NCBI RefSeq assembly: GCF_028553885.1
Contig: NZ_CP067169.1
Location: 1,445,501 to 1,509,500, forward strand
DNA: 64,000 nucleotides
Origin: Paracoccus aestuarii
GTDB taxonomy: Bacteria; Pseudomonadota; Alphaproteobacteria; Rhodobacterales; Rhodobacteraceae
Direction of reading: 5' to 3'
Shown here: piece after piece, positions 43,162-51,486 of the stretch
Layout of the letters: each line of letters begins with the position of its first letter
Position numbering within the stretch: position 1 is the first letter of the stretch
Translations under genes and position numbers: made by a program
Notes under the pieces: model-generated
The model's input: only the letters and a program-made list of their open reading frames with translations
The model's database searches: none
What the model was told of the DNA's origin: nothing

Positions 43162-44370
43162 ATGCTGGACAAGACCGGAACCGACCACAAGGGCGCCACC
43201 TTCGCGTGGGAGGACCCCTTCCTGCTGGACGACCAGCTGGAGGAGGACGAGCGCATGATCCGCGACACCGCCGCATCCTTTGCCGCCGACAAGCTGGCCC
43301 CGCGCGTGACCGATGCCTATCTGTCCGAACAGACCGATCCCGAGATATTCGCCGAGATGGGCGCCAGCGGTCTGCTGGGCGTCACCGTCCCCGAGGAATA
43401 TGGCGGGGTGGGCGCGGGCTATGTCGCCTATGGCCTGGTCGCGCGCGAGGTCGAGCGCATTGACAGCGGCTATCGCAGCATGATGTCGGTCCAGTCCAGC
43501 CTGGTCATGTATCCGATCCAGGCCTATGGCTCCGAGGAGCAGCGCCGGAAATACCTGCCCAAGCTGGCATCGGGCGAATGGATCGGCTGTTTCGGCCTGA
43601 CCGAACCCGATGCCGGGTCCGACCCCGCGGGCATGAAGACCCGCGCGACGAAGACCGAGGGCGGCTATGTGCTGAACGGGTCCAAGATGTGGATCTCGAA
43701 CAGCCCGATCGCGGATGTCTTCGTGGTCTGGGCGAAATCGGACGCCCATGACGGCAAGATCCGCGGCTTCGTGCTGGAAAAGGGCATGAAGGGCCTCAGC
43801 GCGCCCAAGATCGGCGGCAAGCTGTCGCTCCGCGCCTCGATCACCGGCGAGATCGTCATGGAGAATGTCGAGGTCGGCGAGGATGCGTTGCTGCCCAATG
43901 TCAGCGGCATGTCCGGCCCCTTTGGCTGTCTGAACCGCGCGCGCTATGGCATCAGCTGGGGCGTGATGGGGGCGGCCGAGGATTGCTGGTTCCGCGCCCA
44001 TCGCTATGGCATGGACCGCAAGCAGTTCAACCGCCCCCTTGCCGCCACGCAGCTGTTCCAGAAGAAGCTGGCCGACATGCAGACCGAGATCGCCCTGGGC
44101 CTGCAGGCGTCCTTGCGCGTCGGTCGCCTGATGGATCAGGGCCGTTTCGCGCCCGAGATGATCTCGATCATCAAGCGCAACAATTGCGGCAAGGCACTGG
44201 ATATCGCCCGGATGGCCCGCGACATGCATGGCGGCAACGGCATCCAGGCCGAATATCACGTCATGCGCCACGCCCAGAACCTGGAGACGGTGAACACCTA
44301 CGAGGGGACGCATGACGTCCATGCCCTGATCCTGGGCCGCGCGCAGACCGGGCTGCAGGCCTTTGCCTGA
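43162..44370 (+). CDS. gcdH: Glutaryl-CoA dehydrogenase
   Basis: Oxidises and decarboxylates glutaryl-CoA to crotonyl-CoA in lysine, tryptophan and glutarate breakdown. The 402-residue acyl-CoA dehydrogenase has [11 protein letters not shown], the [10 protein letters not shown] flavin site, and the catalytic glutamate in [18 protein letters not shown] in [10 protein letters not shown] is typical of GcdH. The ATG at 43162 follows GCAGGAGAGCG; an ATG at 43144 lacks a ribosome site. Co-transcribed with the CoA-transferase gene, whose start overlaps it. Confidence 0.95.
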   Translation: MLDKTGTDHKGATFAWEDPFLLDDQLEEDERMIRDTAASFAADKLAPRVTDAYLSEQTDPEIFAEMGASGLLGVTVPEEYGGVGAGYVAYGLVAREVERIDSGYRSMMSVQSSLVMYPIQAYGSEEQRRKYLPKLASGEWIGCFGLTEPDAGSDPAGMKTRATKTEGGYVLNGSKMWISNSPIADVFVVWAKSDAHDGKIRGFVLEKGMKGLSAPKIGGKLSLRASITGEIVMENVEVGEDALLPNVSGMSGPFGCLNRARYGISWGVMGAAEDCWFRAHRYGMDRKQFNRPLAATQLFQKKLADMQTEIALGLQASLRVGRLMDQGRFAPEMISIIKRNNCGKALDIARMARDMHGGNGIQAEYHVMRHAQNLETVNTYEGTHDVHALILGRAQTGLQAFA

Positions 44371-45514
44371 GGCGCCCTTGGCCGGGCTGCGCGTCGTCGA
44401 GCTGGCGCGCATCCTGGCCGGTCCCTGGATCGGCCAGACCCTGGCCGATCTGGGGGCCGAGGTCATCAAGGTCGAATCCCCCGAAGGCGACGACACCCGA
44501 AGGTGGGGCCCGCCGTTCATCGACCGCCCCCGCGCGGATGGCACGGTGGAGACCGTCGCCGCCTATTTTCACGCGGCCAATCGCGGCAAGACCAGTGTGA
44601 TCTGCGATTTCACCGATGCGCAGGACCTGGCGCGGCTGCATCGGCTGATCGACGATGCGGATGTGGTGATCGAGAATTTCAAGGCCGGGGGACTGGCGCG
44701 GTTCGGGCTGGATTACCCTTCGGTCTCGGCGCGCAATCCGGGGCTGGTCTATGCCTCGGTCACGGGTTTCGGGCAGACCGGGCCGCGGGCCAGCCAGCCG
44801 GGATATGATTTCATGATCCAAGGCCTCTCCGGGGTGATGGAGCTGACGGGCGAGCCTTCGGGCGATCCGCAGAAGGTCGGCATCGCCTGGATCGACATCT
44901 TCACCGGGCTTTACGGCGTGATCGGCATCCAGGCCGCGCTGGCCGAACGGGCGCGGTCGGGCCTGGGCCAGCAGGTCGATATGGCGCTGTTCGACTGCGC
45001 GCTCGGGGTGCTGGCCAATCAGGGCGCCAATCACCTGCTGGGCGCGCAGGAGCCGCAGCGTTTGGGCAATGCGCATCCCAATATCGTGCCCTATCAGGTC
45101 TTTCCGGCGCAGGACGGGCATCTGATCGTCGCCTGCGGCAATGACCGCCAGTTCCGCGCGCTGTGTGATGTGCTGGATCTGGGGGAACTGGGCGCGGATC
45201 CGGATTACGCGACCAATCCGCAGCGGGTGGCGGCGCGGGATACGGTCTGCGGGCCCTTGGCGCGGGCGACGGCGGGCTGGGGGCGCGATACGCTGATCGC
45301 GGCGCTGACCGCGGCGGGCGTGCCTGCGGGGCCGATCAACCGCGTGTCCGAGGCTTTGGCCGACCCCCAGGCCCGGGCCCGCGGCATGGTCATCGCGCCC
45401 GAGGGCATCGCGGGGCTGCGCAGCCCCGTCACCCTGTCGCGCAGCCCGACCCTGTCGGATCGCGCCGCCCCTGCCTTGGGGCAGGGGGATTGGCGCTTCA
45501 GCCCGCGGCGGTGA
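44363..45514 (+). CDS. Class III CoA-transferase (CaiB/BaiF family)
   Basis: A 383-residue formyl-CoA transferase-type enzyme. The opening [17 protein letters not shown], the [11 protein letters not shown] motif and G-Y-D-F-M-I-Q-G with the nucleophilic aspartate are intact. Behind gcdH it probably activates glutarate with CoA from succinyl-CoA (as in human SUGCT), which is an inference from context. It starts with TTG at 44363, overlapping gcdH by eight bases; the next TTG is at 44378. The end overlaps the RibD-like gene on the other strand by 17 bases. Confidence 0.9.
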   Translation: MPEAPLAGLRVVELARILAGPWIGQTLADLGAEVIKVESPEGDDTRRWGPPFIDRPRADGTVETVAAYFHAANRGKTSVICDFTDAQDLARLHRLIDDADVVIENFKAGGLARFGLDYPSVSARNPGLVYASVTGFGQTGPRASQPGYDFMIQGLSGVMELTGEPSGDPQKVGIAWIDIFTGLYGVIGIQAALAERARSGLGQQVDMALFDCALGVLANQGANHLLGAQEPQRLGNAHPNIVPYQVFPAQDGHLIVACGNDRQFRALCDVLDLGELGADPDYATNPQRVAARDTVCGPLARATAGWGRDTLIAALTAAGVPAGPINRVSEALADPQARARGMVIAPEGIAGLRSPVTLSRSPTLSDRAAPALGQGDWRFSPRR

Positions 45515-46334
45515 TCCGCGTCACCGGCTGACGGTCATGCAGCGGCATGATCGCCTGATGCGCCTGCGGACCCAGGGCGCAGTCGAAGACGATGTCGCTG
45601 CCCAGGCCAAAGATCCGGGCCTCCGGGCGCAGCGCGTCCTTCAGCCGATCGACCGGGTTCAGGCTGGTCAGGCCCTGCGGTCCCGACCCGATGATCAGCG
45701 GCGCGACCGAGACCTGCAGCCGGTCCAGCAGGCCCGCCTCCAGGAACCCGGTGATGGTGATGCCGCCACCCTCGATCAGCAGGGGCCCGAGGCCGAGGCC
45801 GCGCAGCCCCTCCAGCACCTGGGCGGGGTCCAGGCGGCCGTCGGTGGCGGGCAGGTGCAGCACCTCGATCCCCGGGGCGCGGGGGCGGGGGGTCGCGGTC
45901 ACGATGATCCGCCGCGTGCCGTCGGCTGTCAGCATCGGCGCGTCATCGGGCAGGCGGCCGCGCGGGTCGATGACGATGCGCGCGGGGTTCGGCCCCGCGC
46001 AGAGCCGCACCGTCAGGCGCGGATCGTCATGCAGCGCGGTGCCCACGCCGATCACCACCCCATCCACCAAGGCCCGCAGCCGGTGCAGATGGGCCAGCCC
46101 TTCGGGGCCCGACACGTCGCGCGCATCGCCCGATGCCGTGGCCACGCGCCCGTCCAGCGACTGGCCGATCTGGGCCACCGTCACCGGCGCCAGATCGCGC
46201 CGCGCGACCGGGCCGTAAAGGTCCAGCGCCGCGCGTTCCGGCCCCGTGAAGGTGCCGCAGCAGGCGCAGGACAGGCCTGCGCGCACCGCCAGGATGCGAT
46301 CCCAGACCCGGGGGGTGACTTCGACCATCTGCAT
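45498..46334 (-). CDS. RibD C-terminal reductase-type protein without deaminase domain
   Basis: A 278-residue protein. After an N-terminal region of about 55 residues with a C-A-C-C cluster it has the RibD-C/dihydrofolate reductase-like fold: V-A-Q-I-G-Q-S-L-D-G-R-V-A-T, D-G-V-V-I-G-V-G-T-A-L-H-D-D-P-R-L, P-R-I-V-I-D-P-R-G-R-like segment, and L-L-I-E-G-G-G. In riboflavin synthesis this domain reduces the ribosylamino-pyrimidinone with NADPH. The zinc deaminase half of RibD is missing. Last gene of the five-gene operon that begins with the GTP cyclohydrolase II. ATG at 46334 follows AAAGGGG. Substrate unknown. Confidence 0.85.
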   Translation of the reverse strand: MQMVEVTPRVWDRILAVRAGLSCACCGTFTGPERAALDLYGPVARRDLAPVTVAQIGQSLDGRVATASGDARDVSGPEGLAHLHRLRALVDGVVIGVGTALHDDPRLTVRLCAGPNPARIVIDPRGRLPDDAPMLTADGTRRIIVTATPRPRAPGIEVLHLPATDGRLDPAQVLEGLRGLGLGPLLIEGGGITITGFLEAGLLDRLQVSVAPLIIGSGPQGLTSLNPVDRLKDALRPEARIFGLGSDIVFDCALGPQAHQAIMPLHDRQPVTRITAAG

Positions 46335-46351
46335 GGCTGGACCCCTTTCCG

Positions 46352-47125
46352 TCACGACCTGCCGGGGGGCAGGGCAAGCATGTCGTAATGGCCGATCAGG
46401 CAGCGGCTGTCGCCGGCCATGGCGGCGCGGTGGCGGCCCCAATCGGCGGCCATGTTCTCGCCCGTCTCGGCGGCGGCATGGGCGATGCCCTCGATCAGGG
46501 CGCGGTGCAGCGGCACGTCACCCGGACCGATGCGCCACGGGCTGGGGCCGTCCTGCACGTCGAACCCCGCGGCGGCGAAGATCTCGGTCGCGCGGGCCGC
46601 GGCATCGGGCCCGAGCGCGGGGCCCAGCCCCTTGTCGCCGCGCTGATGGTCGTTGAAGGCGCGGATGATGGATTCGTCGCGCGGCAGCGCGGGTTCCCAC
46701 CACATCATCCCGTCATAGGACAGGGCCGCGTAAAACGGCAGGCCCGCCGCTGCCAGCCGGTCGGCAAGGCGCGTGATCCAGTCGGCGGGCATCAGGTCCA
46801 GCAGCGCGGATGCGGTGACCAGCGTCACGCCCTTCAGCGGCAGGGCGTCCAGGTCGCGCAGGTCGATCCGGTGCAGATCGGCCCGGCCCGGCGCCTCGGC
46901 CGAGGCGCGGTCCAACAGCGTCGGGTCATTGTCGACCAGATGCCAGCGCGCATCCTCGGGCAGATGCGGGGCCAAGGTGCGCAGGGTCGATCCGGTGCCG
47001 CAGCCCAGATCCAGGATGACGGGTTTCGGCCCCGCAGCCTGGGCCGCGCGGGCCAGAAGGCCCGGGTCGCGGGCCGTCTGATCCGCGGGTTCCCTCAGCG
47101 CCAGCCATTCGGGGGTGAAGCCCAT
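46352..47125 (-). CDS. Class I SAM-dependent methyltransferase of the pterin-like operon
   Basis: A 257-residue methyltransferase. The SAM loop is V-I-L-D-L-G-C-G-T-G-S-T (residues 37-48), followed by H-L-V-D-N-D-P-T-L and A-S-A-L-L-D-L-M-P as motifs II-III. W-W-E-P-A-L-P-R-D-E near residue 160 is unlike common families. It starts one base behind the PTPS-like gene stop and 17 bases before the RibD-like gene, so it is translated from the same mRNA. Target unknown; a pteridine or pyrimidine intermediate is suggested by its neighbours. Confidence 0.85.
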   Translation of the reverse strand: MGFTPEWLALREPADQTARDPGLLARAAQAAGPKPVILDLGCGTGSTLRTLAPHLPEDARWHLVDNDPTLLDRASAEAPGRADLHRIDLRDLDALPLKGVTLVTASALLDLMPADWITRLADRLAAAGLPFYAALSYDGMMWWEPALPRDESIIRAFNDHQRGDKGLGPALGPDAAARATEIFAAAGFDVQDGPSPWRIGPGDVPLHRALIEGIAHAAAETGENMAADWGRHRAAMAGDSRCLIGHYDMLALPPGRS

Positions 47126-47126
47126 C

Positions 47127-47522
47127 TCAGATGTCCCCCTCGAACCAGGCGCGGGCCATATGGCTTTCATGCAGCAGCACCCGCAGCTTGCAGACCCGGC
47201 CGCCATCCTTCAGATCGCCCGCCCGGACCTTGGCCGCCATCCGGTCGAAGATGTGCTTGCAGAGGAATTCGGTCGTGGTCATCCGGCCCTTGAATTCCTC
47301 GATGTCGTCCAGGTTCTTGTAGCGCAGCGGTGCCAGCGTGTCGGCCAAGGCCTCGGTCGCCAGGCCGATATCGACCACCAGGCTTTCATCGTCCATCTCG
47401 CGCGCGAAGAAGGCGCAGTCGACCGTGAAGGTCGCCCCATGCACCCCCTGGGCCGGACCGAAGGTCGGCGAGGGGAAGGAATGGGCAATCATGATATGGT
47501 CTCGGACTTCGACGGCGAACAT
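47127..47522 (-). CDS. 6-pyruvoyltetrahydropterin synthase-fold protein with altered active site
   Basis: A 131-residue T-fold protein related to QueD/PTPS. H14 (I-A-H-S-F) and H28 (V-H-G-A) match two zinc ligands, but the usual H-G-H reads H-G-A, the catalytic cysteine before it is absent, and the catalytic His pair is replaced by Y68-K69 (L-R-Y-K-N-L-D-D). The glutamates that hold the pterin or purine ring are kept (T-T-E at residues 83-85, H-E-S at 118-120). It may bind a pterin-like ring and do another reaction. ATG at 47522 follows AAGGAAAG. Third gene of the operon. Confidence 0.85.
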   Translation of the reverse strand: MFAVEVRDHIMIAHSFPSPTFGPAQGVHGATFTVDCAFFAREMDDESLVVDIGLATEALADTLAPLRYKNLDDIEEFKGRMTTTEFLCKHIFDRMAAKVRAGDLKDGGRVCKLRVLLHESHMARAWFEGDI

Positions 47523-47547
47523 GGACGGTCTTTCCTTGGATGGGATG

Positions 47548-48492
47548 TCAGTAGCGGATGCGGTGGCAGAGCGTCGCCGGATCGGCCAGGATCCGGCCAT
47601 AGGCGGCGGGCAGGTCGGCAAAGGCGGTCTCGCCCGAGATCAGCGCATCCAGGCGGTCGTCACGCAGCAGCTCCAACGCCTTGGACAGGCGGCGGCGATA
47701 GGTCCAGCGCGGCGCGCGATCGGGCGGGATGGACCCCACCTGCGACCCGACGATGCGCAGGCGCTGGCTGTGAAAGGCGCCGCCCAGGGGGATGGCGCTG
47801 CGGCCCTCGCCATGCCAGCTGGCCTCGGTGATCGTGGATTGGGTGCCGGCGATTCTGATGGCCAAGGCCAGGCCCTGATCGGTGGCGCTGGTATGGATGA
47901 CGCAATCCTGGCAGGGCTGCGCCTGATCGGGCAGCGCGAAGGCGCAGCCCAGAGCCTCGGCCAAGGCGCGGCGTTCGGGCTGGATGTCGATCACGGTGAC
48001 CTCGGCCCCCGGCAAGCGCGCGGCCAGCCATGCGGTCAGCAGGCCGACCAGCCCGCCGCCGATCACCGCCACGCGGTCGCCCGCACCCGCACCGCTGTCC
48101 CACAGGATGTTCAGCGCGGTTTCCATATTCGCGGCCAGGACGGCGCGTTCGGGCGCCAGCCCCTCGGGCAGGGGGATCAGCGCATCGGCGGGCAGGCGGA
48201 ACCGGTCCTGATGGGGAAACAGCGCAAAGACCGTCCGCCCGGCCAGATCGCCATCCTCGGCCCGGCCCACGGCGGCATAGCCGTATTTCACCGGAAAGGG
48301 GAAATCCCCCTCCTGAAAGGGGGCGCGCATGCGATGCGCCTCCGCCTCCGGGACGCGGCCCGAGGCGACCAGCCGTTCCGTCCCCCGGCTGATGCCGGAA
48401 AACAGCGTGCGGACCGCGATGCCCTGACCCTCGGCGCCGGGTTCGATCCGGGCCGTGTCAGGGTCGATGCACCACAGCGCCTGAGCGGTCAT
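47548..48492 (-). CDS. MDR-family dehydrogenase, BchC-like, without catalytic zinc cysteine
   Basis: A 314-residue medium-chain dehydrogenase. The segment SGISRGTERL (residues 32-41) stands where zinc alcohol dehydrogenases have their first zinc cysteine; serine replaces it, as in bacteriochlorophyllide dehydrogenase BchC. G-Y-A-A-V-G replaces the G-H-E motif. The nucleotide loop V-A-V-I-G-G-G-L-V-G-L (about 142-152) is intact, so NAD(P) binding is likely. ATG at 48492 overlaps the cyclohydrolase stop (ATGA). Photosynthesis genes are not nearby, so a BchC role is unlikely; a side-chain alcohol/ketone step on the operon product is more plausible. Confidence 0.82.
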   Translation of the reverse strand: MTAQALWCIDPDTARIEPGAEGQGIAVRTLFSGISRGTERLVASGRVPEAEAHRMRAPFQEGDFPFPVKYGYAAVGRAEDGDLAGRTVFALFPHQDRFRLPADALIPLPEGLAPERAVLAANMETALNILWDSGAGAGDRVAVIGGGLVGLLTAWLAARLPGAEVTVIDIQPERRALAEALGCAFALPDQAQPCQDCVIHTSATDQGLALAIRIAGTQSTITEASWHGEGRSAIPLGGAFHSQRLRIVGSQVGSIPPDRAPRWTYRRRLSKALELLRDDRLDALISGETAFADLPAAYGRILADPATLCHRIRY

Positions 48493-49622
48493 GCCAGCAG
48501 ATGCCCCGACTTGCGCGCCTTGGTGTCCAGATAGCGGGTGTTGTCCGGCCCGCGCCCGACCTGCAGCGAGACGCGTTCGACCACCTCGATGCCCTCGCTG
48601 TCCAGGCGGGCAATCTTGGCGGGGTTGTTCGTCATCAACCGGACGCGGCCGATCCCCATCTGGCGCAGCAGGGCGGCGCCGGTGCGGAAATCGCGCTCGT
48701 CATCCTCGAAGCCCAAGCGGTGGTTCGCCTCGACCGTGTCCAGCCCCTGATCCTGCAGGCTGTAGGCGCGCATCTTGTTGGCCAGCCCGATGCCGCGCCC
48801 TTCCTGGTTCAGATAGAGCAGGACGCCGGTGCCATGGGATTCCATCGCACGCAGGGCGGCCTGCAGCTGGGGACCGCAATCGCATTTCAGGCTGCCCAGC
48901 ACGTCGCCGGTGAAACAGGCGGAATGCAGGCGGACCAGCACAGGCTGGTCGCGGTCGGGCTGGCCGATCTCGACCGCGTAATGTTCGGGGCCGCCATCCT
49001 TGGCGCGAAAGACATGCAGCCGCCCGTTGCGCGCCGCCAGCATCGGCACCCGCGCATCGGAGACCGGCTGCGGATCGCGCGCCAGCAGCAGCTGCGCCAG
49101 AACGTCATCTGCCGACAGGATCCCCAGATCATGGCGCAGCGCCACGTCGATCACGTCGGGGCCGGTGACGACCAGCGCGGCGGGGACCAGCTCGGCTGCC
49201 TTCACCAGGCGGATGGCGGCGCGGTGCACGGCGGTCGGATCGCTTTGCGGTGCGGGGGGCAGGGCGGCCGAGCCGGGCATCCTGCGCGACGGATCGGCCA
49301 AGGCCTGGACCCAATCCATGCGGGCATCGGCGGGAACGGGGAACAGCGCGACCTCGGGCATGCCGGACTGGCGCAGCGATTCCGCGCGCCGCCCCGTCAG
49401 GACCAGCACCCGGTCCGGTCCCAATGCCGCGAAGCGTTCGGGCGACATCGTCTCGACCGGATAGACCAGGGCGGGCTGGGGACCGCCGATCAGCGCGACC
49501 GGCAGGCCGAGCCGCAGGTCGGATATCATCCGCGCCACCCGTTCGGATTTGCGCAGCGCCAGCGGATCATGGGCTTGCGAGACGGAAGGCGAAGACGGAG
49601 AGATCGGGGGAAACACGCGCAT
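48489..49622 (-). CDS. GTP cyclohydrolase II with degenerate RibB-like N-terminal domain
   Basis: A 377-residue protein. Residues 200-377 are a complete RibA domain: zinc cysteines C236, C247 and C249 in HSACFTGDVLGSLKCDCG, the NQEGRGIGL motif (272-280) and D-T-V-E-A-N-H-R-L-G-F. It should open GTP to the diamino-ribosylamino-pyrimidinone phosphate. Residues 20-195 resemble the RibB (DHBP synthase) half but lack its acidic active-site motif. This, and the absence of ribBH genes next to it, suggests a specialised copy and not the riboflavin enzyme. First gene of the operon; GAAGG seven bases upstream of ATG 49622. Confidence 0.88.
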   Translation of the reverse strand: MRVFPPISPSSPSVSQAHDPLALRKSERVARMISDLRLGLPVALIGGPQPALVYPVETMSPERFAALGPDRVLVLTGRRAESLRQSGMPEVALFPVPADARMDWVQALADPSRRMPGSAALPPAPQSDPTAVHRAAIRLVKAAELVPAALVVTGPDVIDVALRHDLGILSADDVLAQLLLARDPQPVSDARVPMLAARNGRLHVFRAKDGGPEHYAVEIGQPDRDQPVLVRLHSACFTGDVLGSLKCDCGPQLQAALRAMESHGTGVLLYLNQEGRGIGLANKMRAYSLQDQGLDTVEANHRLGFEDDERDFRTGAALLRQMGIGRVRLMTNNPAKIARLDSEGIEVVERVSLQVGRGPDNTRYLDTKARKSGHLLA

Positions 49623-49660
49623 AGGTCAACCTTCGTCCCATGGTTCAGGAAGTCACGTTT

Positions 49661-49734
49661 GTCGCAACGTCTTGAAACACGTCGCAGTTCCGTGATGGTT
49701 TCAGCCGCGTGGCAGAATGTCGCAAATTCCGTGA
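49661..49734. repeat. Direct repeats in the gap between the cyclohydrolase II and FkbM genes
   Basis: The 204-base divergent gap holds GTCGCA three times (49661, 49681, 49719). The last two belong to longer near-repeats, GTCGCAGTTCCGTGA (49681-49695) and GTCGCAAATTCCGTGA (49719-49734), 38 bases apart. A CTTGAAAC lies between the first two. Such tandem motifs are typical of binding sites of a regulator and could control the minus-strand operon, the FkbM gene, or both. Confidence 0.45.
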
Positions 49735-49760
49735 CGGCGGCGCCGGACCGCCGATTGCCT

Positions 49761-49788
49761 TTGCGGCCCGGCGCGGCGGCCCCTAGTC
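49761..49788 (+). promoter_or_regulatory. Predicted FkbM gene promoter (TTGCGG-N16-CTAGTC)
   Basis: TTGCGG at 49761-49766 and CTAGTC at 49783-49788 resemble the promoter form in front of bamA and uup and lie about 39 bases before the ATG at 49827. Confidence 0.4.
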
Positions 49789-49826
49789 TTGGCCCGAATC
49801 TGGCCCCTGAGGAACGGAGCTTTCAC

Positions 49827-50558
49827 ATGCAGATGCGTGCCTGGGCGGGGCTGATGCGGTCGCTGGCCATCTATTACAACCCGCTGCGCCGGCGGCAGTT
49901 GCGCAGCTTCTATGCCGATCTGCTGGAACCGGGGGATCTGTGCTTCGACATCGGCGCCCATGTGGGCAGCCGGGCGCGGGCGATGCGGGCGGCGGGGGCG
50001 CGGGTCGTGGCCTTCGAGCCGCAGGAACCCTTTGCGGGTTTCCTGCGCCGTAGCCTGCCCCGCGATATCGTCTTGGAGGAGATGGCCGTCGGCCCCGCCG
50101 AGGCCGAGGCCCGCATGGCCGTGTCCTCGCTGCATCCGACGGTCTCCTCGCTCAGCACCAGCTTCGCGGCCGAGGCGGCGGATGCGCCGGGCTTCGGCCA
50201 TGTGAGATGGGACCGCAGCCAGCAGGTCCGCATGACCACGATGGATGCCCAGATCGCGCGCCACGGCCTGCCCGATTTCGTCAAGATCGATGTCGAGGGG
50301 TTCGAACTGGACGTGCTGTCCGGCCTGGGCCAGCCGGTGCCGATGCTGTCGGTGGAATATCTGCCCGCCTTCCGAAACCGCACCATCGCCGTGATCGACC
50401 GGCTGGAGGATCTGGGCCCCTACCGCTTCAACCCGGTCACGGGCGAGGCGGGGGGCTTTCTGTGGGACGACTGGCGCAGCGCCGACGAGGCGCGGGCCTG
50501 GCTGTCGGCGCTGCCGGCGAACGGGGGGTCGGGCGACCTCTATGCGCGGCTGGACTGA
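49827..50558 (+). CDS. FkbM-family methyltransferase
   Basis: A 243-residue SAM-dependent methyltransferase. The SAM loop is C-F-D-I-G-A-H-V-G-S-R (about 39-49), followed by V-V-A-F-E-P-Q-E-P-F and the FkbM motif F-V-K-I-D-V-E-G-F-E-L-D-V-L. Family members O-methylate sugars and small metabolites. It starts divergently from the cyclohydrolase II operon, but distinct promoters suggest it may be separate. ATG at 49827 has GGAG at 49816. Its 3' end overlaps the IMPase gene by 19 bases. Confidence 0.88.
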   Translation: MQMRAWAGLMRSLAIYYNPLRRRQLRSFYADLLEPGDLCFDIGAHVGSRARAMRAAGARVVAFEPQEPFAGFLRRSLPRDIVLEEMAVGPAEAEARMAVSSLHPTVSSLSTSFAAEAADAPGFGHVRWDRSQQVRMTTMDAQIARHGLPDFVKIDVEGFELDVLSGLGQPVPMLSVEYLPAFRNRTIAVIDRLEDLGPYRFNPVTGEAGGFLWDDWRSADEARAWLSALPANGGSGDLYARLD

Positions 50559-51337
50559 CCGGGCGCGCGCAGCCGCCCCGCGAAGGTATCGAACAGCGCC
50601 GGGGGGGCGGCGATGACGGTGCCGGTCTCCTCGGGGCGTTCGTCGGGGGTCCAGCCCTCGACGCGGATGCCCGCCTCGCGCAGCAGGACCAGGCCTGCGG
50701 CGATGTCCCACGGGCGCAGGCGGCGTTCCCAGAACCCGTCCAGCCGCCCCGCCGCGACATAGGCCAGATCCAGCGCCGCCGCCCCCATCCGCCGCACCCC
50801 CGCCGTGCCGGGCAGCATCCGCGCTAGGTCCGCCGCATGGTCGTCGATATGGGGCATGTCGCCGAAGGGCATCCCCGTGCCCCACAGCGCGGCATCGAAG
50901 CCCGGCGGTTGGGCAGGCAGCAGCCCCGCGTCGTTCAGTCGCAGCCCGCCCCCCGCCATGGCGGAAAACGTCTCGGCCCGCAGCGGGTCATGGACCACGC
51001 CCAGGACCAGCCGGCCCGCATCCTCCAGCGCGACCGAGACCGCCCAATGCCCGATCCCGCGCAGGAAGTTCGTGGTCCCGTCCAGCGGATCGACGATCCA
51101 GCGGCGGGTGCCGGGGCGGGCGTCGGATTCCTCGCCCAGCCAGCCATCGCCGGGCGGCCCGCCCAGCAGGCGGTCGCGCAGCAGCGCCTCGGCCCGGTGA
51201 TCGGCCTGCGAGACATAGTCGCCCGGACGCTTGGCATCGATGGCCAGCGCGTCGCGGTCGGCCCAATGGTCCAGCAGCAGGTCGCCCGCCGCGCGGGCCG
51301 CGTCGACGGCAAGGGTCAGATCTTGGGCAAGGGTCAT
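50540..51337 (-). CDS. Inositol monophosphatase family protein
   Basis: A 265-residue Mg-dependent phosphatase. The metal site is formed by G-E-E-S (about residues 67-70) and W-I-V-D-P-L-D-G-T-T-N-F, with the C-terminal W-D-I-A-A-G loop, all intact. Substrates of the family include inositol phosphate, histidinol phosphate and 3'-phosphoadenosine phosphates; sequence does not decide which. It is adjacent to, and on the same strand as, the cyclohydrolase operon but upstream of it and separated by the FkbM gene. The ATG at 51337 is supported by the GNAT-free family start M-T-L-A-Q-D-L. Confidence 0.88.
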   Translation of the reverse strand: MTLAQDLTLAVDAARAAGDLLLDHWADRDALAIDAKRPGDYVSQADHRAEALLRDRLLGGPPGDGWLGEESDARPGTRRWIVDPLDGTTNFLRGIGHWAVSVALEDAGRLVLGVVHDPLRAETFSAMAGGGLRLNDAGLLPAQPPGFDAALWGTGMPFGDMPHIDDHAADLARMLPGTAGVRRMGAAALDLAYVAAGRLDGFWERRLRPWDIAAGLVLLREAGIRVEGWTPDERPEETGTVIAAPPALFDTFAGRLRAPGQSSRA

Positions 51338-51486
51338 CGGTCTTCCGCGCAATTCTGGGGGGCAGGGGTTCCGCAGGGGCAACCCGGACACGGGATTATC
51401 AGTTGCACAGTGTGAATGAACGCGCAATCTGCATGCGCGGGCATCGACCCGTCCGCCAGATCGGACCTTCAGCCGGAGACGACGCC

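Noticed and set aside
49623..49826. Possible CRISPR-like or phage attachment repeats in front of the FkbM gene
   Set aside because: Only two to three short imperfect copies with unequal spacing; better explained as regulator binding sites.
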